From the NCBI GenBank assembly GCA_023423275.1, contig JAFAFW010000056.1:1-64000 (forward strand): a stretch of 64,000 nucleotides of DNA, in the 5' to 3' direction. Position numbers and translations under genes: made by a program. Under the pieces are notes generated by a model. The model was not told where the DNA came from. It worked only from the letters and a program-made list of their open reading frames with translations, and made no database searches. Every line of letters begins with the position of its first letter. The first letter of the stretch is position 1. This document shows positions 47,280 to 56,492 of the stretch, piece by piece. This DNA is from Pseudomonadota bacterium (GTDB taxonomy: Bacteria > Pseudomonadota > Alphaproteobacteria > Rhizobiales > Hyphomicrobiaceae).

Positions 47280-50200
47280 ATGAAGATTACGCGGCGGTTC
47301 ACTGAGGCCGGCAAGTCGCCTTACGAGTCCATTCCGTTCCGCCGTGCGACCAGCGAAATCAAGAACCCGGACGGTTCGATCGTCTTCCGTCTCGAAGGCC
47401 TCATGGTGCCCGAGCACTGGAGCCAGGTGGCGGCCGACATTCTGGCCCAAAAGTATTTCCGCAAGGCTGGCGTCCCCGCGCGGTTGAAGCGTTTTGAAGA
47501 AACTCAGGTTCCCTCCTGGCTGTGGCGCTCGGTCCCCGATGAGGCTGCTCTCGCCGATCTCTCCCCCGGCGAGCGCATCGTCGGTGAGACCGACGCCCGC
47601 CAGGTGTTCGACCGTCTCGCCGGTACGTGGACCTACTGGGGCTGGAAGGGCGGTTATTTCTCCAGCGAAGACGATGCCCGCGCCTTCTTCGACGAGCACC
47701 GCTACATGCTGGCCATGCAGATGGCGGCCCCCAATAGCCCGCAGTGGTTCAACACCGGCCTGCACTGGGCCTATGGCATCGATGGCCCCGGCCAGGGTCA
47801 CTACTACGTCGACTATGAAACCGGCCAGCTGACACAGTCGGCTTCCGCCTACGAGCATCCGCAGCCGCACGCCTGCTTCATCCAGTCGGTCGAAGACGAT
47901 CTCGTCAACGAGAACGGCATCATGGACCTGTGGGTCCGCGAAGCGCGCCTGTTCAAGTACGGCTCCGGCACCGGCTCCCACTTCTCACGCCTGCGCTCGG
48001 CCAACGAGAAGCTGTCGGGCGGTGGACGTTCGTCGGGCCTGATGAGCTTCCTGAAGATCGGCGACCGCGCGGCTGGCGCGATCAAGTCCGGCGGCACGAC
48101 GCGACGCGCCGCCAAGATGGTGGTGGTCGACGTCGATCATCCGGACATCGAGGAATACATCAACTGGAAGGTGAAGGAGGAGCAGAAGGTTGCAGCCCTC
48201 GTCACCGGCTCCAAGATCTGCCAGAAGCGGCTCAAGGCCGTGATGAAGGCCTGCGTCAACTGCGAGGCCGACGGCGACGACTGCTTCAATCCGGCGAAGA
48301 ACCCGGCGCTGCGCCGCGCCATCAAGGAAGCCCGGCGCGATCAGGTGCCGAACAACTACATCGTTCGCGTCATCCAGTTCGCACGCCAGGGCTTCAAGGA
48401 CATCGACTTCGCCACCTACGACACTGACTGGGACAGCGAGGCCTATCTCACCGTTTCCGGCCAGAACTCGAACAACTCGGTGCGAGTCACCGACGAGTTT
48501 CTCAACGCCGTCAAGGATGACAAAGACTGGGATCTCACGGCGCGCATCACCGGCAAAACGGTCAAAACGCTGAAGGCGCGCGATCTGTGGGATCAGATCG
48601 GCCAGGCGGCATGGGCATCTGCCGACCCCGGCATTCAGTTCCACACCACCATCAACGAATGGCATACCTGCCCGAAGTCGGGACCGATCCGCGCATCCAA
48701 TCCCTGCTCGGAGTATATGTTTCTCGACGACACGGCCTGCAATCTCGCCTCCATGAACCTGATGATGTTCCGGACCAACGGCGCGAGCGACGGTCACGGC
48801 CATGCCCATCTGTTCAACACGGAAGCGTTCGAGCACGCCTGCCGTCTGTGGACGATCGTTCTGGAAATCTCGGTTCTGATGGCGCAGTTCCCGAGCCGTC
48901 AGATCGCCGAACTCAGCTATCGCTACCGCACGCTCGGCCTCGGCTTCGCCAACATCGGCGGCCTGCTGATGGCGGCCGGCATTTCCTATGACTCGGCGGA
49001 AGGCCGTGCGATCTGCGGCGCCATCTCGGCGATCATGACCGGTGTCTCCTACGCCACTTCGGCGGAGATGGCAGGCGAGCTCGGGCCATTCCCCGGCTAC
49101 TACGACAACTCCGATGACATGCTGCGCGTCATCCGCAATCATCGTCGCGCGGCTTATGGCGAAGCGGACGGCTATGAGGCCCTAGCCATCTCGCCGGTTC
49201 CGCTCGATCATGCGTCGTGCCCGGATCATTGCCTCGTTGACGCCGCCAAGCGCGCCTGGGATCAGGCCCTCGAACTCGGCGTCGAGAACGGCTACCGCAA
49301 TGCGCAGTCCACCGTCATCGCGCCGACCGGCACGATCGGTCTCGTCATGGACTGCGACACCACCGGCATCGAGCCCGACTTCGCACTGGTGAAGTTCAAG
49401 AAGCTGGCCGGCGGCGGCTACTTCAAGATCATCAACCAGGCTGTTCCGGTCGCCCTGCGCACGCTCGGCTATCGCGAGGCGCAGATCGCAGAAATCGAGG
49501 CCTACGCTGTCGGCCATGGCTCGCTGAAACAGGCTCCGGCCATCAATCACACCGCGCTGAAGGCGAAGGGCTTCACCGACGCTGTCCTGCAGAAGGTCGA
49601 GGACTCGCTCTCCACCGCCTTCGACATCAAGTTCGTGTTCAACCGCTGGACGCTGGGTGAATCCTTCCTCACCGAGGATCTCAAGATCCCTGCCGACAAG
49701 CTGAACGATCCGAGCTTCGAACTGCTCGCCCATCTCGGCTTCACGAAGAAGGACATCGAAGCCGCCAACGAGCATGCCTGCGGATCGATGACGCTGGAAG
49801 GCGCGCCGTTCCTGAAGCCTGAGCACCTGCCAGTGTTCGACTGCGCCAACCCGTGCGGTCGCAAGGGCAAGCGGTTCCTGTCGGTGGAGAGCCACATCCG
49901 CATGATGGCGGCGTCGCAGCCGTTCATTTCGGGCGCGATCTCCAAGACCATCAATATGCCGAACGAGGCCACGGTGCAGGACTGCAAAGAGTCCTACATG
50001 CTGTCCTGGCGGCTGGCCCTGAAGGCCAACGCGCTCTATCGCGATGGGTCCAAGCTGTCTCAGCCGCTCAATGCTCAGGTGCTCGGTGATAACCTCGACG
50101 AGCAGGAAGACGTTGCCGAGCAGCTCACCGCCGACAAGCCGATGGCGGCCCGCTCGCAGGTTGCCGCCGAACGCATCGTCGAGCGCATCATCGAGCGTGC

Positions 50201-50999
50201 TCGTCAGCGCGAGAAGCTTCCGGCGCGCCGCAAGAGCTACATCCAGAAGGCAACCGTCGGCGGCCACAAGGTCTACCTGCACACCGGCGAATACGAGGAT
50301 GGCCGGCTCGGCGAGATCTTCATCGACATGCACAAGGAAGGCGCCGCCTTCCGGTCGTTGATGAACAACTTCGCCATCGCCATCAGCCTCGGCCTGCAGT
50401 ACGGCGTGCCGCTGGAAGAGTACGTGGAGGCCTTCACCTTCACGCGCTTCGAGCCGGCCGGTCTGGTGCAGGGCAACGCGGCGATCAAGAATGCCACGTC
50501 GATCCTCGACTACATCTTCCGCGAACTGGCCGTGTCCTACCTCGGCCGCAACGATCTGGCCCACGTCGATCCGGCCGAGATCGTCGGAGCAACCGCGCTC
50601 GGTTCATCGGACGAGGACCTGGAAGACGACGAGGCACCCGCAATCCCGGCGACCAAGTTCGTCTCGCGGGGACTGGTGCGCGGCACGGTTGTGGGGCGTG
50701 TCGTTCCGCGCACGGTCGAAGCTGGTGGCGCCGTCGCCACCCTGCAGCAGGACGTGACGACCGCGTTCAGCGCGACGGCTTCCTCACCGTCGGCGCTGCT
50801 GACGTTGCACGAGAGCATGTCTCAGATGACGCAAGGTGCCCTGGCGCTGAAGCCGAATCCTGAGATGGATCTGCGCGCCCAGGCCAAGATCCGCGGCTAC
50901 GAGGGCGAGTCCTGCCGCGAGTGCGGGAACTTCACGTTGGTCCGCAACGGGACCTGCCTGAAGTGCGATACCTGCGGTGGTACCAGCGGCTGCTCCTGA
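47280..50999 (+). CDS. nrdJ: Adenosylcobalamin-dependent (class II) ribonucleotide reductase
   Basis: Reduces ribonucleotides to deoxyribonucleotides using adenosylcobalamin, independent of oxygen. The 1239-residue protein includes QMAAPNSPQWFNTGLHWAYG, the first redox Cys in PHACFIQSVEDDL, the radical-site segment SNPCSEYMFLDD (Asn-x-Cys-x-Glu), GTIGLVMDCDTTGIEPDF, and a C-terminal zinc ribbon (CRECGNFTLVRNGTCLKCDTCG) ending in GCS. This is the long class II form common in Hyphomicrobiales. No nrdA/nrdB is in the window. Regulation by NrdR is suggested by upstream boxes, and the gene ends with its own terminator. Confidence 0.96.
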   Translation: MKITRRFTEAGKSPYESIPFRRATSEIKNPDGSIVFRLEGLMVPEHWSQVAADILAQKYFRKAGVPARLKRFEETQVPSWLWRSVPDEAALADLSPGERIVGETDARQVFDRLAGTWTYWGWKGGYFSSEDDARAFFDEHRYMLAMQMAAPNSPQWFNTGLHWAYGIDGPGQGHYYVDYETGQLTQSASAYEHPQPHACFIQSVEDDLVNENGIMDLWVREARLFKYGSGTGSHFSRLRSANEKLSGGGRSSGLMSFLKIGDRAAGAIKSGGTTRRAAKMVVVDVDHPDIEEYINWKVKEEQKVAALVTGSKICQKRLKAVMKACVNCEADGDDCFNPAKNPALRRAIKEARRDQVPNNYIVRVIQFARQGFKDIDFATYDTDWDSEAYLTVSGQNSNNSVRVTDEFLNAVKDDKDWDLTARITGKTVKTLKARDLWDQIGQAAWASADPGIQFHTTINEWHTCPKSGPIRASNPCSEYMFLDDTACNLASMNLMMFRTNGASDGHGHAHLFNTEAFEHACRLWTIVLEISVLMAQFPSRQIAELSYRYRTLGLGFANIGGLLMAAGISYDSAEGRAICGAISAIMTGVSYATSAEMAGELGPFPGYYDNSDDMLRVIRNHRRAAYGEADGYEALAISPVPLDHASCPDHCLVDAAKRAWDQALELGVENGYRNAQSTVIAPTGTIGLVMDCDTTGIEPDFALVKFKKLAGGGYFKIINQAVPVALRTLGYREAQIAEIEAYAVGHGSLKQAPAINHTALKAKGFTDAVLQKVEDSLSTAFDIKFVFNRWTLGESFLTEDLKIPADKLNDPSFELLAHLGFTKKDIEAANEHACGSMTLEGAPFLKPEHLPVFDCANPCGRKGKRFLSVESHIRMMAASQPFISGAISKTINMPNEATVQDCKESYMLSWRLALKANALYRDGSKLSQPLNAQVLGDNLDEQEDVAEQLTADKPMAARSQVAAERIVERIIERARQREKLPARRKSYIQKATVGGHKVYLHTGEYEDGRLGEIFIDMHKEGAAFRSLMNNFAIAISLGLQYGVPLEEYVEAFTFTRFEPAGLVQGNAAIKNATSILDYIFRELAVSYLGRNDLAHVDPAEIVGATALGSSDEDLEDDEAPAIPATKFVSRGLVRGTVVGRVVPRTVEAGGAVATLQQDVTTAFSATASSPSALLTLHESMSQMTQGALALKPNPEMDLRAQAKIRGYEGESCRECGNFTLVRNGTCLKCDTCGGTSGCS

Positions 51000-51018
51000 G
51001 GTATCCAGGCTGACAAAT

Positions 51019-51050
51019 CCCCCTCCGTGCCTTGTAACGGAGGGGGTTTT
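51019..51050 (+). terminator. Rho-independent terminator after nrdJ
   Basis: CCCCCTCCGT pairs with ACGGAGGGGG across an 8-base loop, followed by TTTTCGTTTT. It starts 20 bases past the nrdJ stop codon. Confidence 0.93.
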
Positions 51051-51190
51051 CGTTTTCGCGCCACAAGCGCTCCACAGGTTTTGTGCCACAATCTTTCCAC
51101 CAGTTTCCCACAAGGTGACGGAATCACAGTCATGTATGTCAGTTCGTGATGCGTTGTTTGCGTCAGCCTCATCGCAAACCGTAAGCATCA

Positions 51191-51817
51191 GTGGCACTGA
51201 TCCGAAAAAATATCGACGCAACGGCCTATCTGCTCGCTGATCACCTGGATGCCATGCTGGCAGCCGGAGAGGATCTTTTGCGAGTCCATCGGGGTGTTGC
51301 CGCCGTTCCGCTAGAAACGGAGCGCGACGCCGCGCGTGCCGAAATCAATGCGCTGCACCGCTTTACAGATGCCGTGCATGCCCTCGAACTCAAGCTCGCC
51401 ATGCGCGGACTGCAGGCGCGCGAACGTACCGAGGAACTGCGCAAGCTGGATTCGCGGGTCGAACTTATAGCGGGTCTGTTTATCGCGGGTACGACACCCT
51501 TGGCCGACGCCGCGCCCGAACTCGGCGACTGGACCGGCGTCGACTTCAACACCGGCAACGAGGTCGTCTCCTACCTGAGAAGCCGTGCCCTGATCCCCGC
51601 CGACAGCATCGGCCTGGTTGCGGCCGACCGCCTCAACGTCACGCCACGCTTCCTCGTGGCGGGCCGCATCGAGCTCTCGGCACTGCTCGATCTCGCAGCC
51701 ACCTTCCTCGACGTGCTCGAACTGTTCTACGAACTCTACGACTCGGACGATCAAGTGGCCGGAGCCGTCCCCTCTGACACCGACGCCCGGCGCGCACGCC
51801 CTGACTCGCCTGTTTAG
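51191..51817 (+). CDS. Hypothetical helical protein
   Basis: A 208-residue protein starting at GTG (MALIRKNIDATAYLL), or possibly at an ATG 63 bases further in. I do not recognise a family. The sequence is rich in Ala, Leu, Asp and Arg, has no Cys, and is predicted mostly helical by eye (INALHRFTDAVHALELKLAM; LLDLAATFLDVLELFYELYD), with an acidic, polar C-terminus. It follows the nrdJ terminator, so it has its own promoter. Composition and codon use look like neighbouring genes, which supports it being real. Confidence 0.6.
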   Translation: MALIRKNIDATAYLLADHLDAMLAAGEDLLRVHRGVAAVPLETERDAARAEINALHRFTDAVHALELKLAMRGLQARERTEELRKLDSRVELIAGLFIAGTTPLADAAPELGDWTGVDFNTGNEVVSYLRSRALIPADSIGLVAADRLNVTPRFLVAGRIELSALLDLAATFLDVLELFYELYDSDDQVAGAVPSDTDARRARPDSPV

Positions 51818-51897
51818 GGCGGAGGCTGCGGATCAAGACGGATGCTGGTGTCTTTTCCGCGCGAGATCATCGATGCGACGGGGACGTGGAAAACGCC

Positions 51898-52776
51898 TCA
51901 TGTTCCCGATGATCCGGAATCCATCTCCGCTTTGCCTGCCGCCGCGATGCCGCGCAGACCGTCGAGCGCGAGCGTGATCAACTCATCGTCGGTATGTGCC
52001 GAGCACACGGCATAGACAGGATAGACAAAGCTCGGCGCACCGGCAACGAGATGCAGTTTGCCTGCAGCAATGAGCGGCGCGACGACGCGCTGCCGAAAAT
52101 ACCCTGATCCCCCGGCTTCCAGAATGTAGGTCAGCGCCAGAGGACCGAGACCGACAAACAAACCCGGGTTGGTGTCCTCGGGAAAACTGAGCTCGTGGTG
52201 GTGGGCAAAGTCCGGACCCCAGTCGACATAAACATAGCCGTTCGGTTCAATGGCTTTTGCGTCAGCATCTGTGGTGACCAGAACCAGTTTCTCATCAAGC
52301 AGCCGCTCGACGCGCGCGCCTGGCCGGAATTGCGGCGCATACACGACCGCGACATCGAGCGCACCCGCCGCAACCTGATCGGTCAGGCTTTCCGGGAGAC
52401 CGACCTGAACACGAAGTGCGACGTCCGGCGCGGCGCGTCGCATCCAGCGCAGCCAGTCCACAAGCCAGGGATGCCATAGGCTCAGTTCACCGCCCATTGT
52501 GAGGACGGCTCGCCTTCCCTTTGGAACGGCGACCTGATGACGCGCCCTCTCCCAGAGCTGCACGAACATCGGCGCATAGCGCAGGAACTGCTCGCCGGCT
52601 GGCGTTAGCGACGCACCATTCTTGTTGCGGACGAACAAGGAACGGCCAAGCTGCTCTTCCAATGTCCGCACGCGCGCGCTGACGGCGGTCTGACTGACGT
52701 TGAGCTGTTCCGCCGCGCGCACAAAGCTCTGCGTCTTGACGATCTCAAGAAAAGTTCGCGCCAGTTCGATATCCAC
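51898..52776 (-). CDS. LysR family transcriptional regulator
   Basis: A 292-residue LysR protein. The winged helix-turn-helix occupies residues 1-60 (ELARTFLEIVKTQSFVRAAE, LNVSQTAVSARVRTLEEQLG), and the substrate-binding half begins near 90. It is divergent from the orphan cytochrome oxidase subunit I gene with 183 bases between the starts, the usual position of a LysR target. That stretch contains AT-rich sequence (TAGCATTTTTATTGCACT) but I could not fix a single T-N11-A operator. Confidence 0.92.
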   Translation of the reverse strand: MDIELARTFLEIVKTQSFVRAAEQLNVSQTAVSARVRTLEEQLGRSLFVRNKNGASLTPAGEQFLRYAPMFVQLWERARHQVAVPKGRRAVLTMGGELSLWHPWLVDWLRWMRRAAPDVALRVQVGLPESLTDQVAAGALDVAVVYAPQFRPGARVERLLDEKLVLVTTDADAKAIEPNGYVYVDWGPDFAHHHELSFPEDTNPGLFVGLGPLALTYILEAGGSGYFRQRVVAPLIAAGKLHLVAGAPSFVYPVYAVCSAHTDDELITLALDGLRGIAAAGKAEMDSGSSGT

Positions 52777-52959
52777 TGTGAGACACCTCCCACGCTCTAT
52801 GTAGCATTTTTATTGCACTCAAGCGCCCATTAAATTCGTTTGCTTGCTTTATCCATGTAGGCAAGATGGGGATGCGGCTGTTGAAAGCCATTGCCCCATC
52901 GCGGCGTAGATCATGCGCCTGCTGGACGTGGCGCCGCCGGCCGCCGGAGGCTGATGGCG

Positions 52960-54573
52960 ATGAGCAAGCACACTGCTGATTTTGCGGCGACCGATCCCGG
53001 CGAACGGCCCTCTTTCTGGCGACGCTGGTTGTTCTCAACCAATCACAAGGACATCGGCACGCTTTACCTCATCTTCGCGAGCTTCGCCGGGATCGTTGGT
53101 ACGGCACTTTCGGTCCTGATCCGGATCGAACTGCAAGAGCCCGGCCTCCAGCTGTTCGCCGACCCGACGGTCTTTAACATGATCGTCAGCGCGCACGGAT
53201 TGGTCATGATCTTCTTCGTGGTCATGCCGGCGCTGATCGGCGGCTTCGGCAACTGGCTGCTACCGCTCATGATCGGATCGCCAGACATGGCGTTCCCGCG
53301 CATGAACAACATCTCGTTCTGGCTGCTCGTCGTATCGTTTGTCCTCTTCTGCATTTCCGGCTTTGTCGAAGGGGCTCCCGGAGCCACCGGTCACGGCGGA
53401 GGGTGGACGCTCTATCCGCCATTGTCGACAGTGGGACAACCCGGACCAGCTGTCGATTTCGTGATCCTGTCGATCCATCTGTCGGGCGCCTCATCGATCC
53501 TTGGCGCCATCAATTTCATCACCACCATTTTCAATATGCGTGCCCCGGGCATGAGCCTGCACAAGATGCCGCTCTTTGCATGGAGCATGCTGGTGACGGC
53601 CTTCATGCTGTTGTTGGCGCTGCCCGTACTGGCGGGCGCGATCACGATGCTGCTCACGGACCGGAATTTCGCGACGACCTTTTTTGCACCTGCCGGCGGC
53701 GGTGATCCGATCCTGTACCAGCATCTGTTCTGGTTCTTCGGCCATCCCGAAGTCTACATCATGATCCTGCCGGCGTTCGGCATCATCAGCCATGTGGTGT
53801 CGACGTTCGCCCGCAAGCCGATCTTCGGATACCTGGGCATGGCCTATGCCATGGTTGCCATCGGCTTGATCGGCTTCATCGTCTGGGCCCATCACATGTA
53901 TACGGTCGGCCTGTCGTTCAACGCAGCGCGCTATTTCGCACTGGCCTCCATGGTGATCGCCGTCCCGACCGGCATCAAGGTCTTCTCCTGGATTGCCACG
54001 ATGTGGGGCGGCTCCATTCAGTTCCGCGTTCCCATGCTGTGGGCGCTCGGCTTCGTCGTGCTGTTCACGATCGGTGGCGTGACGGGGGTGGTGCTCGCCA
54101 ATGTGGGCGTCGATACCGTGCTGCACGATACCTACTATGTCGTGGCGCACTTTCACTACGTGCTGTCGCTCGGCGCCGTGTTCGGCATCTTTGCCGGCTT
54201 CTACTACTGGTTTCCGAAGATGTCGGGCTATCTCTACAGCGAGATGCTCGGGCGACTGCACTTCGCGCTGATGTTCGTCGGCGTCAACATGGTGTTCTTC
54301 CCTCAGCACTTCCTCGGTCTCTCCGGCATGCCGCGCCGCTACGCGGATTATCCCGATGCGTTTGCGCTCTGGAATTTCGTGTCCTCGATCGGTGCCTATA
54401 TCTCTGCTGCGGGCTTCCTGATCTTCTTCATCACAGTCGCTGAAGCCCTATGGCGCAAGCGGGTCGCTGGCGACAATCCCTGGGGTGCCGGGGCAACGAC
54501 GCTGGAGTGGACGCTGTCGTCACCGCCACCGTTTCATTCGTTCGAAATCTTGCCGCGGATCAAGGCCCAATGA
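52960..54573 (+). CDS. ctaD: Cytochrome c oxidase subunit I (aa3 type), orphan
   Basis: Catalytic subunit of a haem-copper oxidase, 537 residues and about 12 membrane helices. Ligands: haem a His in HGLVMIFF, CuB/cross-linked site WFFGHPEVYIM, HH in VWAHHMYTVG, and haem His pair HDTYYVVAHFHYV. D-channel Asp lies in GSPDMAFPRMNN and the key Glu in GHPEVY, so it is an A1-type proton pump. A GGAGG at 52946-52950 fits the ATG at 52960 better than the one at 52954. No subunit II, III or assembly genes are nearby; the LysR gene is divergent and a Tim44-domain gene follows. Confidence 0.94.
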   Translation: MSKHTADFAATDPGERPSFWRRWLFSTNHKDIGTLYLIFASFAGIVGTALSVLIRIELQEPGLQLFADPTVFNMIVSAHGLVMIFFVVMPALIGGFGNWLLPLMIGSPDMAFPRMNNISFWLLVVSFVLFCISGFVEGAPGATGHGGGWTLYPPLSTVGQPGPAVDFVILSIHLSGASSILGAINFITTIFNMRAPGMSLHKMPLFAWSMLVTAFMLLLALPVLAGAITMLLTDRNFATTFFAPAGGGDPILYQHLFWFFGHPEVYIMILPAFGIISHVVSTFARKPIFGYLGMAYAMVAIGLIGFIVWAHHMYTVGLSFNAARYFALASMVIAVPTGIKVFSWIATMWGGSIQFRVPMLWALGFVVLFTIGGVTGVVLANVGVDTVLHDTYYVVAHFHYVLSLGAVFGIFAGFYYWFPKMSGYLYSEMLGRLHFALMFVGVNMVFFPQHFLGLSGMPRRYADYPDAFALWNFVSSIGAYISAAGFLIFFITVAEALWRKRVAGDNPWGAGATTLEWTLSSPPPFHSFEILPRIKAQ

Positions 54574-54671
54574 GCTGATTGATGGCATCTGGCTCAGAGC
54601 CGAGAGGTAAAATTGCAGGTCGGTCGGCAGCGGGTTGTACGCATCCGATCAACAGAGTGAAGGAGGTGGTG

Positions 54672-55304
54672 ATGCCTCAAGAAACAGACAGTTCCGCGCT
54701 CGTCTCACTGATCTATGCAATCTGGATCTACTGGATCGTCTCCAGCTGGATGGAGCAACTGCTGCGGCGCGCACAGACTGAAAACGAGCAGGACCAGCCC
54801 GACAAGGCGAACGAAGCCGAAGGCATGGCTTTCACGGACGCAACCGCGAGCCGCGATCTCGATGCGTCGATCGCTGAATTCCTGCAACGCGAGATGTCGA
54901 CCACGATCGACGACTTCCTGGCGAAGGCGCTCGCGACCTATGAGGCGATCGTTGCCGCCTTCAACTCCGGTGATCGCGAGACGCTGCGCAATCTCGTCTC
55001 AACGGATGTGTATGACGCATTCGCGGAGGTCATTCGCGCCCGTGAAGCCGCCAGAATGCGTGTGGAAACCATGTTCGCGCGCATTGATCCTCCCAAGATC
55101 GTCGACGGCGTCGTCGATGCGACGCATGTCGAGGTTTCCGTGCGCTTCGTCGGAGAGACCTTCAAGCTTTCCCGCAATGCAGCCGGTCAGTTGCTCGAAA
55201 AGAAACCGGCTCCATGCCGTAGCGTGGATGTTTGGACGTTCGCGCGGCAATTGCCGTCGCGCGACAGCACCTGGCGTGTGGTGGCAACCGGTGTCGCCGC
55301 ATGA
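54672..55304 (+). CDS. Tim44/TimA-domain membrane protein
   Basis: A 210-residue protein starting at MPQETDSSALVSL with a strong SD (GAAGGAGGTGGTG). A membrane helix at about 8-28 (ALVSLIYAIWIYWIVSSWME) is followed by a charged linker and a C-terminal Tim44-like domain (FLAKALATYEAIVAAFNSGD, RNLVSTDVYDAFAEVI, DVWTFARQLPSRDSTWRVVA). The alphaproteobacterial homologue TimA is an envelope protein linked to membrane-protein complexes. Being 98 bases after ctaD, it may help insert or assemble that subunit; this is inference. Confidence 0.8.
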   Translation: MPQETDSSALVSLIYAIWIYWIVSSWMEQLLRRAQTENEQDQPDKANEAEGMAFTDATASRDLDASIAEFLQREMSTTIDDFLAKALATYEAIVAAFNSGDRETLRNLVSTDVYDAFAEVIRAREAARMRVETMFARIDPPKIVDGVVDATHVEVSVRFVGETFKLSRNAAGQLLEKKPAPCRSVDVWTFARQLPSRDSTWRVVATGVAA

Positions 55305-55329
55305 TCATTCTGCGGGATGCGGAGGCGAA

Positions 55330-55989
55330 ATGAACGATAACGATCAGGTGCTAAAGTCTTATGCTTCGCCGCCTTGCCTGATGCACGAGGTGGATCCGGA
55401 CTATGCGGGATTACCTCTATCCCCCAAGACCGTTGCGCAATGGCGCAAGGCCGAGCGCGCGCGCCTGATCGCGCAACGGCTGGCGCTGGCGACGTCCGCA
55501 CGGAGCAGCCATGCCCGACGCATCGCGCAACATCTCGACCGGTTGATCGGCAATCCGGCAGGCCTCACGGTCAGTGCCTATTGGCCCATGAAGGGCGAGC
55601 CCAACCTGTTGCCCTGGCTTGCGGATCTGCAGAGCCGGGGTGCAAGAACCGCGCTGCCCATCGTGGTCGCGAAGGCGACGCCGCTCATCTTTCGGTTATG
55701 GCGACAGGGCGACAACCTGACCCGCGGGGTCTGGAACATTCCGGTGCCGACTGACGGCGCCGAAGTTCGCCCCGATATCGTGATTGCTCCGGTTGTCGGG
55801 TTCGATGCCGGCTGCTACCGGCTGGGGTATGGCGGCGGCTTCTTCGATCGCACACTGGCCGGCCTGCCAACGTCCACAGTCGCGATCGGCGTCGGCTATG
55901 TGCAAGCCGCAATCCCGACGATCCATCCTCAACCGTTCGACGTTCCGATGAACCACATCATAACCGAAGATGGTGCGACGACGCGCTGA
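55330..55989 (+). CDS. fau: 5-formyltetrahydrofolate cyclo-ligase
   Basis: Converts 5-formyl-THF to 5,10-methenyl-THF with ATP. From MNDNDQVLKSYASPP (GGAGG upstream) it has 219 residues. Family segments: RKAERARLIAQRLAL, VSAYWPMKGEPNLLPWL, LPIVVAKATPLIFRLW, and the nucleotide loop CYRLGYGGGFFDRTL. The frame runs back through the Tim44-domain gene but only as a shadow. It starts 25 bases after that gene, so the two are probably co-transcribed. Confidence 0.93.
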   Translation: MNDNDQVLKSYASPPCLMHEVDPDYAGLPLSPKTVAQWRKAERARLIAQRLALATSARSSHARRIAQHLDRLIGNPAGLTVSAYWPMKGEPNLLPWLADLQSRGARTALPIVVAKATPLIFRLWRQGDNLTRGVWNIPVPTDGAEVRPDIVIAPVVGFDAGCYRLGYGGGFFDRTLAGLPTSTVAIGVGYVQAAIPTIHPQPFDVPMNHIITEDGATTR

Positions 55990-56050
55990 CGCTCTGTCCT
56001 CGCGGGCATGGCGAAAGCGTTTCAGCGCTGAGCGCATCGCCAGTGCGGGA

Positions 56051-56491
56051 TCAACGGGAACGTTCTGCCAACTGGCGTCTCAGGCGGCGTGTTTCCTCGA
56101 AGCGTGCCGTGACGTCGCGCAGGATCGCAGCCATACCGGTCAGCACGCCGTCAGTGCCCTGTAGCAGAATGATCGTGAATTCGACCGAGATCTGCCGCCC
56201 GTCCTTGGTGACGGCCGGCACGGCAAGCACATCGCCGGCGCCGTAGCGTGTCTTCCCGGTCGCCATGACATGCTGCCAGCCGTCCCAATGACGCTTGCGC
56301 AGGCGCTCGGGAATGATCAGATCGAGCGAAGCCCCGACTGCCTCCTGCGGCGTAAAGCCGAAGATGCGTGTCGCGCCAGGATTCCAGAACGTGATGATGC
56401 CGTGTTGGTCTGTCGCCAGAATGGCGTCGGCTGCGGCGGAAAGTAAAGCATCGCCGAGGTCGGCGGCGATCTGGTGAGACGCGCGATCCAT
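56051..56491 (-). CDS. Single PAS-domain protein
   Basis: A 146-residue protein consisting of one PAS domain (AAADAILATDQHGIITFWNP, ATRIFGFTPQEAVGASLDLI, VPAVTKDGRQISVEFTI) with PAC-like end and a short Arg-rich helix. There is no kinase, HTH or GGDEF output, and no FixL-type haem histidine motif was seen. Its ATG is one base from the stop of the trans-sulfuration gene, so both are likely in one transcript. A sensing or adaptor role is inferred only. Confidence 0.85.
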   Translation of the reverse strand: MDRASHQIAADLGDALLSAAADAILATDQHGIITFWNPGATRIFGFTPQEAVGASLDLIIPERLRKRHWDGWQHVMATGKTRYGAGDVLAVPAVTKDGRQISVEFTIILLQGTDGVLTGMAAILRDVTARFEETRRLRRQLAERSR

Positions 56492-56492
56492 C

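Noticed and set aside
55290..55330. 6S RNA gene next to the 5-formyl-THF cyclo-ligase
   Set aside because: 6S RNA often neighbours this gene, but only 25 bases separate it from the Tim44-domain gene, so there is no room.
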